Shown: positions 20,587 through 29,958 of the stretch, piece after piece
Position numbering within the stretch: the first letter of the stretch is position 1
Layout: every line of letters begins with the position of its first letter
From: Xenorhabdus nematophila ATCC 19061
Lineage (GTDB): Bacteria > Pseudomonadota > Gammaproteobacteria > Enterobacterales > Enterobacteriaceae
Direction of reading: 5' to 3'
Assembly (NCBI RefSeq): GCF_000252955.1
Contig: NC_014228.1
Span: forward strand, 1,812,005-1,876,004
DNA length: 64,000 nt
Notes under the pieces: generated by a model
What the model was told of the DNA's origin: nothing
Databases searched by the model: none
Seen by the model: the letters and a program-made list of their open reading frames with translations, nothing else
Program-made: the position numbers and the translations under genes

Positions 20587-21957
20587 ATGAATATTGCATT
20601 ACAGAAAAAACAGCTTCCTTACTCACCTGATCTGGCTACCCAATATTTTGCACCTATTTCTGCTCTTCCTTGGGCAATGTTATTGCATTCAGGAGCCGCA
20701 GATCATCCGCACAATCGCTTTGATATCCTGGTTGCAGCGCCCGTGACAACGCTTGTTGCTCGTGGAGAATCAACTGAGATTACGCATAATAATGAGACTT
20801 CTCTTTCTCAAGAAAACCCTTTCCTATTGTTAAATAAATATCTCCATGATTTTAATATTGCCCCACAATTTGATCCTGATTTACCTTTTCAGGGAGGAGC
20901 ATTAGGCATATGGAGTTATGATCTGGGGAGGCGAATTGAAAAGCTGCCTCAAATCGCTGCAAATGAACTGAGCTTTCCTGATATGGCTACCGGGATCTAT
21001 GACTGGGGGCTCGTTATTGACCATCAGCAGCAAAAAGCCACCTTACTGAGCTATCACGATATTGATGAAAAACTGGCGTGGCTAGAATCACAGCGGGAAA
21101 ATAACCAGACAGATTTCTCCCTGACAAGTCAGTGGCAATCCAACATGACAGAACAGCAATATCACGAAAAAATCGCTCAGATCCATCGTTACCTGCGGGA
21201 AGGTGATTGCTATCAGATTAATCTGGCACAGCGTTTCCAAGCCGATTATCAAGGAAATGAATGGCAGGCATTTATCCAGCTTAATGAGAGTAACAGAGCG
21301 CCTTTTTCTGCTTTTATCCGTTTACCTGAACACTGCATTATCAGTGTTTCACCTGAACGTTTTATCCTACTGGAAGATAAGCAAATCCAGACCCGACCAA
21401 TCAAAGGAACGCTGCCGAGACTGCAAGATCCTGTAGAAGATCAATTACAAGCAGAAAAATTAGCGAATTCACGAAAAGATCGCGCTGAAAATCTGATGAT
21501 TGTTGACCTGTTAAGAAATGACATAGGCAGAGTTGCCACACCAGGCTCAGTCAAAGTGCCTGAATTATTTGTTGTGGAACATTTTCCCGCTGTACACCAC
21601 CTGGTCAGTACGATTACAGCAACCTTACCTGATAAATATCATGCTGCTGATTTGCTTTATACTTGTTTTCCTGGCGGTTCAATTACCGGCGCTCCCAAAA
21701 TTCGTGCGATGGAAATTATTGAAGAATTAGAACCCCATCGCAGACACGGATATTGCGGGTCTATTGGTTATATTAGCTTCTGCGGTACAATGGACAGCAA
21801 TATCACCATCCGTACGTTATTGACAGAAAAAGGCAAAATTTACTGTTGGGCAGGAGGTGGTATTGTTGCAGATAGTATTGCTGAGAAAGAATATCAGGAA
21901 ACATTTGATAAACTCGGGCGAATTTTACCTCAATTAGGGGAACTCCATATATCATGA
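20587..21957 (+). CDS. pabB: Aminodeoxychorismate synthase component I
   Basis: The 456-residue protein has an N-terminal Anth_synt_I_N domain (Pro-Ile-Ala-type region replaced by ISALPWAMLLHSG) and a C-terminal chorismate-binding domain. The latter carries REGDCYQINLAQRF, the catalytic-Lys motif RPIKGTLPR, DLLRNDIGRV and FPGGSITGAPK. It makes 4-amino-4-deoxychorismate for folate using ammonia from PabA. Its stop overlaps the nudL start (ATGA), so the two are coupled. Confidence 0.94.
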   Translation: MNIALQKKQLPYSPDLATQYFAPISALPWAMLLHSGAADHPHNRFDILVAAPVTTLVARGESTEITHNNETSLSQENPFLLLNKYLHDFNIAPQFDPDLPFQGGALGIWSYDLGRRIEKLPQIAANELSFPDMATGIYDWGLVIDHQQQKATLLSYHDIDEKLAWLESQRENNQTDFSLTSQWQSNMTEQQYHEKIAQIHRYLREGDCYQINLAQRFQADYQGNEWQAFIQLNESNRAPFSAFIRLPEHCIISVSPERFILLEDKQIQTRPIKGTLPRLQDPVEDQLQAEKLANSRKDRAENLMIVDLLRNDIGRVATPGSVKVPELFVVEHFPAVHHLVSTITATLPDKYHAADLLYTCFPGGSITGAPKIRAMEIIEELEPHRRHGYCGSIGYISFCGTMDSNITIRTLLTEKGKIYCWAGGGIVADSIAEKEYQETFDKLGRILPQLGELHIS

Positions 21958-22523
21958 CATCACTTTCTGACTTCATTTATCGGTTTCAATTGCAGCTTCC
22001 TGCACAGCCAACACGTTCAGCCAGCAATCAACGAAACGCCGCAGTATTACTGCCAATTATATGTAAGCCAGAACCATCACTATTGTTGACACAACGTTCC
22101 CAAAACCTCCGCTCTCATGCAGGTCAAATTGCTTTTCCGGGCGGAGCTGCTGATCCTGAGGATAATTCACTGATTGCCACTGCATTACGTGAGGCAGAAG
22201 AAGAGGTCAATATTCCACAAGATAAAGTACACATTCTGGGGCAATTAGCCCCCTTGGATAGCAGTAGCGGTTACCGTGTCACGCCGGTTATTGGGTTAAT
22301 TTGTCCCTCAATCTCTTTCCGGACAAATCCAACAGAGGTGACCAAAGTTTTTGAAATTCCGTTGCTTGAGGCACTTTCCCTCCCTCATTATAGGTATCTA
22401 GACATAAAACGCCGTGACCAACACCATCGGATCTATTTTTATTGGCATCAGGGACAAATGATCTGGGGATTAACAGCGACCATTATTTATCGGCTGGCGC
22501 AACAAGTTCAAAAAACACGCTAG
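21954..22523 (+). CDS. nudL: Nudix CoA pyrophosphatase NudL
   Basis: The protein has 189 residues. The Nudix box is seen as GGAADPEDNSLIATALREAEEE, preceded by the family's extension LRSHAGQIAFPGG. It hydrolyses CoA and derivatives to 3',5'-ADP and phosphopantetheine. Overlap with pabB by 4 bases, as in E. coli. Confidence 0.92.
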   Translation: MTSLSDFIYRFQLQLPAQPTRSASNQRNAAVLLPIICKPEPSLLLTQRSQNLRSHAGQIAFPGGAADPEDNSLIATALREAEEEVNIPQDKVHILGQLAPLDSSSGYRVTPVIGLICPSISFRTNPTEVTKVFEIPLLEALSLPHYRYLDIKRRDQHHRIYFYWHQGQMIWGLTATIIYRLAQQVQKTR

Positions 22524-22692
22524 TTTGTCTGTAAAACAGTGAGAATATGAGCATTAATTATCCAATATCATATCAATTGCTATTATAATTAAAAAAAAAC
22601 TGTAAACTCCTTTATCAACACTACTAAATAACAGTAAAGTAGCGCGCTTTATTATAAATAACTATATCTCTTTCTTCTTAAAGGAGTCTGGC

Positions 22693-24057
22693 GTGATTAG
22701 CGTTTTCGACATGTTTAAGGTGGGTATCGGCCCATCCAGCTCTCATACTGTTGGTCCTATGAAAGCAGGCAAACAATTTGTCGATGATCTTGTAAACCAA
22801 GGGGTAATATCCTCTATCACGCGTGTAGCTGTTGACGTATACGGCTCACTTTCATTAACCGGGAAAGGTCACCATACGGATATCGCTATCATCATGGGCT
22901 TAGCGGGCAATATGCCAGCCACTGTTGATATTGATTCAATTCCAGGTTTTATTCGTGATGTTGAGCACACTCAACGTTTGCCACTCGCAAATGGTTTACA
23001 TGAAGTCGATTTTCCTCGCGATGGTGGTATGAACTTCCGTAGCGATAATCTGTCACTGCACGAAAATGGCATGCAAATTCATGCCTTCGCCGGTGACGAA
23101 AAAATTTACAGCAAAACCTACTATTCCATTGGAGGTGGTTTTATTGTCGATGAAGAACATTTTGGTAAACCATCTCAAGATACCAAACCTGTTTCTTACC
23201 CATACAGCTCTGCTGCAGATCTATTGATGAACTGCAAAAAAACTGGTTTGTCCCTTTCTGGCCTGATGATGAAAAACGAGCTGGATTTACACAGCAGAGA
23301 TGAAATTGCTGAATATTTCGCTGATGTGTGGGCAACCATGCAGGCTTGTATCGATCGTGGTTTGAACACAGAAGGTGTTTTACCTGGTCCATTGCGTGTT
23401 CCTCGTCGCGCAGCAGCATTACACCGCATGTTGACATCATCCAACAGTTTATCCAGTGATCCAATGAATGTTGTTGATTTAATCAACATGTTTGCATTGG
23501 CTGTCAACGAAGAGAATGCTGCCGGTGGTCGCGTTGTTACCGCACCAACCAATGGTGCATGTGGTATCGTCCCTGCTGTTATAGCCTATTACAATCACTG
23601 TATCGAACCAGTAACGCCTGAGTTGTACATTCGTTATTTTCTCGCTTCTGGTGCCATCGGTATCCTGTATAAGATGAACGCTTCTATTTCTGGTGCCGAA
23701 GTTGGTTGTCAGGGCGAAGTCGGCGTCGCTTGTTCAATGGCAGCAGCGGGCCTCGCTGAGCTGCTGGGAGCAAGCCCTGAGCAAGTTTGTATTGCCGCAG
23801 AAATCGGCATGGAGCACAATCTCGGCCTGACTTGTGACCCGGTTGCAGGACAAGTACAGGTTCCGTGTATTGAGCGTAATGCAATTGCTTCAGTCAAAGC
23901 GATCAACGCAGCTCGTATGGCGCTACGCCGTACCAGTGAACCCCGTGTTTCGCTCGATAAAGTTATTGAAACCATGTATGAAACAGGTAAGGATATGAAC
24001 GCAAAATACCGTGAAACCTCACGTGGTGGTTTGGCGATCAAAGTTCAGTGTGACTAA
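22693..24057 (+). CDS. sdaA: L-serine dehydratase SdaA
   Basis: The 454-residue protein starts at GTG 22693 behind AAAGGAG. It has the N-terminal beta domain (GIGPSSSHTVGPMKAG) and a C-terminal alpha domain with the [4Fe-4S] cysteines in APTNGACGI, GCQGEVGVACSMAAAG and LGLTCDPVAG. It deaminates L-serine to pyruvate and ammonia. Full length, no oddities. Confidence 0.95.
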   Translation: MISVFDMFKVGIGPSSSHTVGPMKAGKQFVDDLVNQGVISSITRVAVDVYGSLSLTGKGHHTDIAIIMGLAGNMPATVDIDSIPGFIRDVEHTQRLPLANGLHEVDFPRDGGMNFRSDNLSLHENGMQIHAFAGDEKIYSKTYYSIGGGFIVDEEHFGKPSQDTKPVSYPYSSAADLLMNCKKTGLSLSGLMMKNELDLHSRDEIAEYFADVWATMQACIDRGLNTEGVLPGPLRVPRRAAALHRMLTSSNSLSSDPMNVVDLINMFALAVNEENAAGGRVVTAPTNGACGIVPAVIAYYNHCIEPVTPELYIRYFLASGAIGILYKMNASISGAEVGCQGEVGVACSMAAAGLAELLGASPEQVCIAAEIGMEHNLGLTCDPVAGQVQVPCIERNAIASVKAINAARMALRRTSEPRVSLDKVIETMYETGKDMNAKYRETSRGGLAIKVQCD

Positions 24058-24130
24058 TATAAGCTTTCACTCATCTCTCCCATGATGAGTGATAAAGTTA
24101 CCTGTTTTACTACAGACATATTCTGCTTGG

Positions 24131-24168
24131 AAAAATATCCCAGCCATTTGGTAGGGATATTTTTTTGG
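24131..24168. terminator. Terminator downstream of sdaA
   Basis: The inverted repeat AAAAATATCCC / GGGATATTTTTTT works in both directions. A second smaller hairpin CACTCATC / GATGAGTG (24067-24093) lies just after the sdaA stop. Confidence 0.75.
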
Positions 24169-24169
24169 C

Positions 24170-24596
24170 TGAAACGGGTCACTTAAGTACTTTATTTTCC
24201 ATTTCACGATAAAAATATCACATTTTTTTTACGTAAAAATTAACAAAATGTTACCAGAAACAGTTCAAATATCCATTTAAATAAAAAATTAAAATATATA
24301 ATAACAATAATATACTTATATTTGGATTAAAATCTTGTTTTAACCTATTAAAATAGCCTGTATTAATTTTTCTGACTGATAGCAATTTTCTCAAAGCCTT
24401 CAAATGATAATCTAACGACATATTTTCTTATGTGACAAAATATAACACTATAAGAAATAAAATATTGAGATAGGTTTTCTATAAAACTGTATGTTTGCAA
24501 CTATCATATTTATTGATAGGAGGTGCAATACATCAGAAATATTGAGTATGAACTCAAAATAAGTCTGAATTCAATTGTTACAGAAGGGGAAAACAA
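24170..24596 (+). promoter_or_regulatory. Upstream region of manXYZ
   Basis: About 430 bases with no coding frame, very AT-rich. In enterobacteria this region carries Crp and Mlc sites; I can see TGTGACAAAATATAACACTA at 24432, which resembles a Crp half-site plus degenerate partner, but I do not claim a confirmed site. GAAGGGG precedes the manX GTG. Confidence 0.4.
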
Positions 24597-25562
24597 GTGA
24601 GTATAGCCATTATGATTGGCACACACGGGGCAGCAGCAGAACAATTGCTTCATACCACAGAGATGTTGATCGGAGAACAAGAAAACGTTTCTTACATCGA
24701 CTTCGTGCCCGGTGAAAATGCTGATACATTATTCGAGAAATACAACAAAAAACTGGAGTCACTTGATACAACACAAGGTGTTCTGTTCTTCGTCGATACA
24801 TGGGGCGGTAGCCCATTCAATGCCGCAAACCGTATTGTTATTGATAAAGACAACTACGAAATAATCACCGGAGTAAACGTCCCGATGCTGGTTGAAGCCT
24901 TTATGTGTCGGGACGATGATCCCTCCATGGCAGAGCTGGTTGCTGTTGCACTGGAAACCGGAAGAGAAGGCATTCGTGCCCTTAAAGCCGTACCAGAGGA
25001 AGAACCCGCAAAACCAGAGCCTGTCAAACCCGCCACACCAACCGTTACCCCTGTTTTAACATCCGCAGCGGGCGGTCATATGAAAATAGCCCTTGCCCGT
25101 ATTGATGATCGCCTTATCCACGGTCAGGTTGCCACTCGCTGGACGAAAGAAACCAATGTCAAACGCATCATTGTCGTCAGTGATGATGTGGCCCAAGATA
25201 CCGTTCGCTCTACCCTGTTGAAACAAGTCGCACCTCCTGGTGTCAGCGCACATGTTGTAGACGTCGCCAAATGTGTTCGTGTTTACAACAATCCTAAATA
25301 TGCTGGTGAACGCGTTATGTTGTTATTCACCAATCCAACAGATGTTCTGCGTATTGTAGAAGAGGGGGTTACCCTTGAATCTGTAAATATCGGTGGTATG
25401 GCCTTCCGCCAGGGAAAAACCCAAATTAATAACGCAATTTCCGTTGATAGTGCTGACATTGACGCTTTCGGAAAACTCAATTCTCGTGGCATTGAGCTAG
25501 AAGCCCGCAAAGTCTCTAGTGATGCTCGTCTGAATATGATGGATTTACTTAAAAAAGTATAA
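24597..25562 (+). CDS. manX: Mannose PTS enzyme IIAB
   Basis: The 321-residue protein starts at GTG 24597. IIA domain: phosphorylatable His10 in MIGTHGAAAEQLL. A Pro/Glu/Lys-rich linker spans about residues 133-158. IIB domain: His175 in IDDRLIHGQV, the same number as in E. coli. It passes phosphate from HPr to mannose, glucose or glucosamine during uptake by ManYZ. First gene of the manXYZ operon. Confidence 0.95.
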   Translation: MSIAIMIGTHGAAAEQLLHTTEMLIGEQENVSYIDFVPGENADTLFEKYNKKLESLDTTQGVLFFVDTWGGSPFNAANRIVIDKDNYEIITGVNVPMLVEAFMCRDDDPSMAELVAVALETGREGIRALKAVPEEEPAKPEPVKPATPTVTPVLTSAAGGHMKIALARIDDRLIHGQVATRWTKETNVKRIIVVSDDVAQDTVRSTLLKQVAPPGVSAHVVDVAKCVRVYNNPKYAGERVMLLFTNPTDVLRIVEEGVTLESVNIGGMAFRQGKTQINNAISVDSADIDAFGKLNSRGIELEARKVSSDARLNMMDLLKKV

Positions 25563-25639
25563 AAAACAGAATTATTTTACTAACCATTACTCAATAACAA
25601 AATTCTTACCAAATTACATTGGGTTACAGGAGAAAAACA

Positions 25640-26440
25640 ATGGAAATTACCGTTGTTCAACTTGTGTTGATATTCATCGTTGCCTGTGTTGCAGGTATGG
25701 GATCCATTCTTGATGAATTTCAATTTCACCGTCCATTAATTGCTTGTACATTAGTCGGCTTAGTGCTTGGCGATATAAAAACCGGCATCATTATTGGTGG
25801 TACACTGGAAATGATTGCTCTTGGCTGGATGAACATCGGTGCAGCAATCGCTCCTGATGCCGCCCTTGCTTCTATCATTTCCACTATTCTGGTTATCGCT
25901 GGCGGACAGGATGTTGGCGCAGGTATCGCCCTCGCTATCCCTCTGGCGGCGGCAGGTCAGGTTCTGACTATCATCGTGCGTACTCTGACTGTTGGCTTCC
26001 AACATGCGGCAGATAAGGCAGCAGAAAACGGTAATCTGCGCGCAATCAGTATCATCCATGTTTCAGCCTTAATGCTACAGGCAATGCGAATTGCTATCCC
26101 CGCACTGATTGTCGCTATATCAGTCGGAACGTCTGAAGTTCAGCACATGTTAAATTCCATCCCACAAGTTGTTACCAGCGGCCTGAATATCGCTGGTGGC
26201 ATGATCGTGGTTGTTGGTTATGCAATGGTGATTAACATGATGCGTGCCGGTTATCTGATGCCATTCTTCTACCTTGGTTTCGTCACTGCCGCTTTCACCG
26301 ACTTCAACCTTGTGGCTCTGGGTGTCATTGGTATTGTTATGGCAATCCTGTATATCCAGCTTAGCCCTAAATACAACCAATCACAGGCGGCTGTTCCTGC
26401 TGGCAATACTTCAAACGACCTTGATAACGAATTAGATTAA
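25640..26440 (+). CDS. manY: Mannose PTS enzyme IIC
   Basis: I use the ATG at 25640 (MEITVVQLVLIFI), preceded by CAGGAG; a Met seven codons earlier lacks a ribosome site. It has 266 residues with multiple membrane segments and is the IIC permease subunit. Closely spaced with manX and manZ. In E. coli, ManYZ also lets lambda DNA and some bacteriocins cross the inner membrane. Confidence 0.94.
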   Translation: MEITVVQLVLIFIVACVAGMGSILDEFQFHRPLIACTLVGLVLGDIKTGIIIGGTLEMIALGWMNIGAAIAPDAALASIISTILVIAGGQDVGAGIALAIPLAAAGQVLTIIVRTLTVGFQHAADKAAENGNLRAISIIHVSALMLQAMRIAIPALIVAISVGTSEVQHMLNSIPQVVTSGLNIAGGMIVVVGYAMVINMMRAGYLMPFFYLGFVTAAFTDFNLVALGVIGIVMAILYIQLSPKYNQSQAAVPAGNTSNDLDNELD

Positions 26441-26444
26441 TAGG

Positions 26445-27302
26445 ATGAACAACATGTCAGAGACAACAAAGACAGGTCAGAAAAAACTGACGCAAAGTGA
26501 TATCCGTGGTGTTTTCCTCCGCTCTAACCTATTTCAAGGTTCATGGAACTTTGAACGTATGCAGGCACTCGGTTTCTGTTTCTCAATGGTTCCGGTTATT
26601 CGCCGCCTGTATCCTGAAAATACAGAAGAAAGAAAACAGGCACTGAAACGACATATGGAATTTTTTAATACCCATCCTTATGTTGCAGCGCCCATTCTTG
26701 GTGTCACCATGGCAATGGAAGAGCAACGAGCCAACGGCGCTGACATTGATGATGGTGCAATCAATGGTATCAAAGTGGGTTTAATGGGTCCCTTGGCCGG
26801 TGTTGGTGATCCCATATTTTGGGGAACTGTACGCCCGGTATTTGCTGCCCTTGGTGCAGGAATTGCCATGAGTGGTAGCCTGTTAGGACCTGTCCTGTTT
26901 TTCTTCTTATTCAATTTAGTACGATTACTAACCCGTTATTTTGGTGTCGCTTATGGCTATAAAAAAGGCTTAGACATCGTTAAGGATATGGGTGGTGGTT
27001 TCTTGCAGAAAATGACGGAAGGAGCGTCCATTCTCGGCCTGTTTGTCATGGGAGCTTTGGTCAATAAATGGACTAAGGTCAATATTCCGCTGGTCGTTTC
27101 TGAAGTCCCTGACCCGATGACAGGTGAAATTAAAGTCACCACTGTTCAAACTATTCTGGACCAATTAATGCCCGGCCTGATGCCATTGTTGCTCACATTT
27201 GGCTGTATGTGGCTGCTGCGTAAGAAAGTCAATCCTCTGTGGATAATTGTGGGCTTTTTCATCCTTGGGATTGTGGGTTTCCGTTTTGGTTTCCTCGGTT
27301 AA
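26445..27302 (+). CDS. manZ: Mannose PTS enzyme IID
   Basis: The 285-residue protein has the IID signatures LTQSDIRGVFLRSNLFQGSW and GLMGPLAGVGDPIFWGT, then C-terminal membrane segments. It pairs with ManY. Four bases follow the manY stop before its ATG. A GGGGGAGG / CTTCCCCC hairpin at 27333-27357 follows, probably attenuating transcription into yobD. Confidence 0.95.
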   Translation: MNNMSETTKTGQKKLTQSDIRGVFLRSNLFQGSWNFERMQALGFCFSMVPVIRRLYPENTEERKQALKRHMEFFNTHPYVAAPILGVTMAMEEQRANGADIDDGAINGIKVGLMGPLAGVGDPIFWGTVRPVFAALGAGIAMSGSLLGPVLFFFLFNLVRLLTRYFGVAYGYKKGLDIVKDMGGGFLQKMTEGASILGLFVMGALVNKWTKVNIPLVVSEVPDPMTGEIKVTTVQTILDQLMPGLMPLLLTFGCMWLLRKKVNPLWIIVGFFILGIVGFRFGFLG

Positions 27303-27414
27303 ATTTGAGTTTTCATTAACAAAGAAACAAAATTGGGGGAGGTTTTTCTTCCCCCTTATGCAGCGACAAAAATACAATAAAGCATCCATGCACGACGAAA
27401 AACAGGAATCAGAA

Positions 27415-27873
27415 ATGGGCTTGAATGATATTATTTTGATAATTTTAATTGCGTTAATGCTCGCTTTTGCGATTTATGATGAATTTATTATCATCCGGCT
27501 CAAAGGAAAAACGCGGTTAAATATAAAATTAAAAAGAAAGCAGCGTATTGATGCACTTATATTTATTATCTTAATTGCCATTATTATTTACAATAACGTA
27601 TCATCACACGGTAGTCAGTTCACTACCTATTTATTATCATTTTCCATCTTGATAACATTATATTTAGGTTATATTCGCTCACCCAAATTACTTTTCAAAA
27701 ACCACGGTTTTTATTTTGCCAATCGTTTTTTTTCTTACGACAATATTAAAGCAATGAATTTATCTGAAGATGGTATTCTTATGATGGATTTAGAACCGCA
27801 TAAAATATATATTTCAGTCACAAAACTGGATGACCTGGAAAAAATTTATCACTTCCTCATGAATAATAGATAA
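27415..27873 (+). CDS. yobD: YobD family (DUF986) inner membrane protein
   Basis: I start at ATG 27415 (MGLNDIILIILIALML), matching homologues; the open frame extends 56 codons upstream through the manZ terminator. It has 152 residues, an N-terminal membrane segment, two more at about 45-62 and 70-88, then a soluble domain with IKAMNLSEDGILMMDLE. Function unknown. It sits after manXYZ as in E. coli. Confidence 0.88.
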   Translation: MGLNDIILIILIALMLAFAIYDEFIIIRLKGKTRLNIKLKRKQRIDALIFIILIAIIIYNNVSSHGSQFTTYLLSFSILITLYLGYIRSPKLLFKNHGFYFANRFFSYDNIKAMNLSEDGILMMDLEPHKIYISVTKLDDLEKIYHFLMNNR

Positions 27874-27949
27874 TGGTTATCATTATCAATTTTATATAAA
27901 AAAATATAATCACATATTTTTTGCCTTTCTCTCTGAATATGGTAGAGTC

Positions 27950-28159
27950 CGCTTCAGTCATTGGGGAGTAGCCTGTTCCGGAAAATTTCTGGAAAATTCG
28001 TATCAACATACTCGTTTTAAATAAAACGTGGTGCGAATACCTAAAGAGCCTAATCAATACAGGCTCTAAATCGGTTGGCAAGACCATAGGCACATAACAA
28101 CACCATTAGGTTGGGGGTAGGTTATGTGTATATGGAATAACCCAACCGAGGCTGTTTTG
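27950..28159 (+). promoter_or_regulatory. yybP-ykoY manganese riboswitch of mntP
   Basis: The 5' untranslated region contains the conserved yybP-ykoY elements: GGGGAGTAGCC near its start (27963), CATACTCG in the middle, TTGGCAAGACC at about 28075, and a closing CCAACCGAGGC at 28142-28152. The GAGG of that closing strand (28148-28151) lies 8 bases before the mntP ATG, so it probably also acts as the ribosome site. This allows Mn2+ binding to control translation. Confidence 0.85.
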
Positions 28160-28744
28160 ATGAATGTATATACTACACTTATTCTCGCACTGGCACTTTC
28201 TATGGATGCTTTTGCCGCCGCAGTAGGCAAAGGAGCCTCTCTTCATCGCCCACGTTTTCGTGAAGCCATTCGTACAGGTATTATTTTTGGCCTGGTTGAA
28301 GCCTGCACCCCGTTAGTCGGTTGGTCTTTGGGGCTATATGCCAGCCAATATATTATGGAATGGGATCACTGGATTGCCTTTTCATTATTATTCATTCTTG
28401 GCTGCCGGATGATTATTGAAAGTTTCAAGAATGAGCCAGATGTTCCTCAAAAAAACGCGCCTCAGCGCCATAGTTCGGTAACATTAGTACTTACAGCTAT
28501 TGCCACCAGCCTGGATGCGATGGCAATTGGTGTCGGTCTTGCGTTCCTTCAGGTGAACATCTTACATACCGCGATGACGATCGGTTTAATGACAATGGTT
28601 ATGGCCACATTGGGAATGTTAATCGGTCGCTATATTGGCCCATTGTTAGGCAAAAGGGCTGAATTGATTGGTGGATTAGTCTTAATTATTATTGGCTTCA
28701 ATATCCTTTTTGAGCATCTTGAACTGTTTATTTATGCAAAATAA
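28160..28744 (+). CDS. mntP: Manganese exporter MntP
   Basis: The start is ATG 28160 ([21 protein letters not shown]), directly after the riboswitch; the open frame extends 12 codons into the aptamer and is not used. It has 194 residues and six membrane segments in two repeats, each with the conserved Asp motif ([11 protein letters not shown] and [11 protein letters not shown]). It exports excess Mn2+. Confidence 0.93.
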   Translation: MNVYTTLILALALSMDAFAAAVGKGASLHRPRFREAIRTGIIFGLVEACTPLVGWSLGLYASQYIMEWDHWIAFSLLFILGCRMIIESFKNEPDVPQKNAPQRHSSVTLVLTAIATSLDAMAIGVGLAFLQVNILHTAMTIGLMTMVMATLGMLIGRYIGPLLGKRAELIGGLVLIIIGFNILFEHLELFIYAK

Positions 28745-28786
28745 TCTTATCTGCCAATAAATCGGATAAAAATCACCTTTTAATTC

Positions 28787-28830
28787 AATCTGGAGTCAAT
28801 AAATTATGATTAACTCCAGATTTATTTTTT
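28787..28830 (+). terminator. mntP terminator
   Basis: Stem AATCTGGAGT / ACTCCAGATT followed by TATTTTTT. Confidence 0.8.
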
Positions 28831-28853
28831 ACGGGCTAATGGCAATACTATTA

Positions 28854-29675
28854 TTATGAAATACGACGCTGATACACTTTCAAGGTAAAATCGGCTTCGC
28901 AATTAAATTGTTCTTTTGACATCAAATGCGCTTTAACTTCCTCTGATGCCCGCCAGGCAAATGGTGTCATCTGCAATAAATTATGAGCTTGTTCCCCATT
29001 CAACAACATTTCATAACCCAATGTTTTCTCTGAAATGAGTTCGAATCCGTCCCATTGTTCACGGTTTTCAGGATGCAGATGCACTTCCTGATAAATCAAT
29101 TCTTTCAATTGATACAAATGACGCGGGCCCGGCGTTACTGTCAGAACGATCCCGTGTTGTTTCACAACCCGAGCTAATTCTGTTGCCTTGCAGGGTGCAT
29201 AAATCCGTAAAATACCATCCACAGAACGCTCCGCAAAAGGCAATCTATGGCTGGATGCCACGCAGAAATTAACACCGGGGTAACGCCTGGCACCATAACG
29301 GACGGCAACCTTTGCCACATCCAATCCATACACCGCCAACTTGCGATGCAGGTTTAACTGCTCCTGAACCACGGCAGTGTAATAGCCTTCACCACACCCC
29401 ATATCCAGCAATATTTCCGCATTTTCGGGTAAATATTCATCCAGTAGCTCAATAGACTTTTGTTGTAACGCATGATAATGACCAGAATGCAGGAATGCCC
29501 TTCTCGCTTGCATCATTTCGGCACTATCACCCGGTTCTTTTGAGCGTTTATGCTGAACGGGCAATAAATTAACATACCCTTCTTTCGCACAATCAAACTG
29601 GTGATTATTTTCGCAGCGCCATTGATGATGGGAAAACAGCAACGGTAAGTGACATAAAGGACATTGATAAGACAT
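28854..29675 (-). CDS. rlmA: 23S rRNA (guanine-745-N1) methyltransferase
   Basis: The 273-residue protein has an N-terminal zinc site (CPLCHLPL, RCENNHQFDCA), followed by a SAM-dependent methyltransferase domain with motif I LDMGCGEGYYT and a post-domain IYAPCKATELARV. It methylates G745 of 23S rRNA, helix 35. Convergent with mntP, same arrangement as in E. coli. Confidence 0.93.
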   Translation of the reverse strand: MSYQCPLCHLPLLFSHHQWRCENNHQFDCAKEGYVNLLPVQHKRSKEPGDSAEMMQARRAFLHSGHYHALQQKSIELLDEYLPENAEILLDMGCGEGYYTAVVQEQLNLHRKLAVYGLDVAKVAVRYGARRYPGVNFCVASSHRLPFAERSVDGILRIYAPCKATELARVVKQHGIVLTVTPGPRHLYQLKELIYQEVHLHPENREQWDGFELISEKTLGYEMLLNGEQAHNLLQMTPFAWRASEEVKAHLMSKEQFNCEADFTLKVYQRRIS

Positions 29676-29827
29676 AACATTCCGATGGGATAGGGAAAAA
29701 CCGAAAGCTTACTATATCACGTTTTTATCACATTTTTTCCTTCCATTTTCTGCACTCATTATTTCCTAAATTTATCGTCCTTGATGGCTATTTAACAACA
29801 TTTACATGACAAACGTGAAAAGAGAAA

Positions 29828-29902
29828 ATGACGCCATTTGACGATGTAGAGACTGAACGTCTTCTATTAAAATGGCAGGCCAGAGATGATATTACAGCGT
29901 AA
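29828..29902 (+). pseudogene. N-terminal remnant of a GNAT-type acetyltransferase
   Basis: A 24-codon frame starts ATG 29828 and reads FDDVETERLLLKWQARDD, the typical opening of Rim-like GNAT acetyltransferases, then stops. No C-terminal part follows. It is too short to be functional and I call it a remnant with modest confidence. Confidence 0.4.
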
Positions 29903-29929
29903 TATCAGCACATATTTCGTTATAAAGAA

Positions 29930-29955
29930 TGGCATCCATTAACTGGGTGCCATTA
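29930..29955 (-). terminator. Terminator after uhpC
   Basis: Stem AATGGCA / TGCCATT, followed on the minus strand by TTCTTTAT. It partly overlaps the uhpC 3' flank. Confidence 0.55.
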
Positions 29956-29958
29956 ATC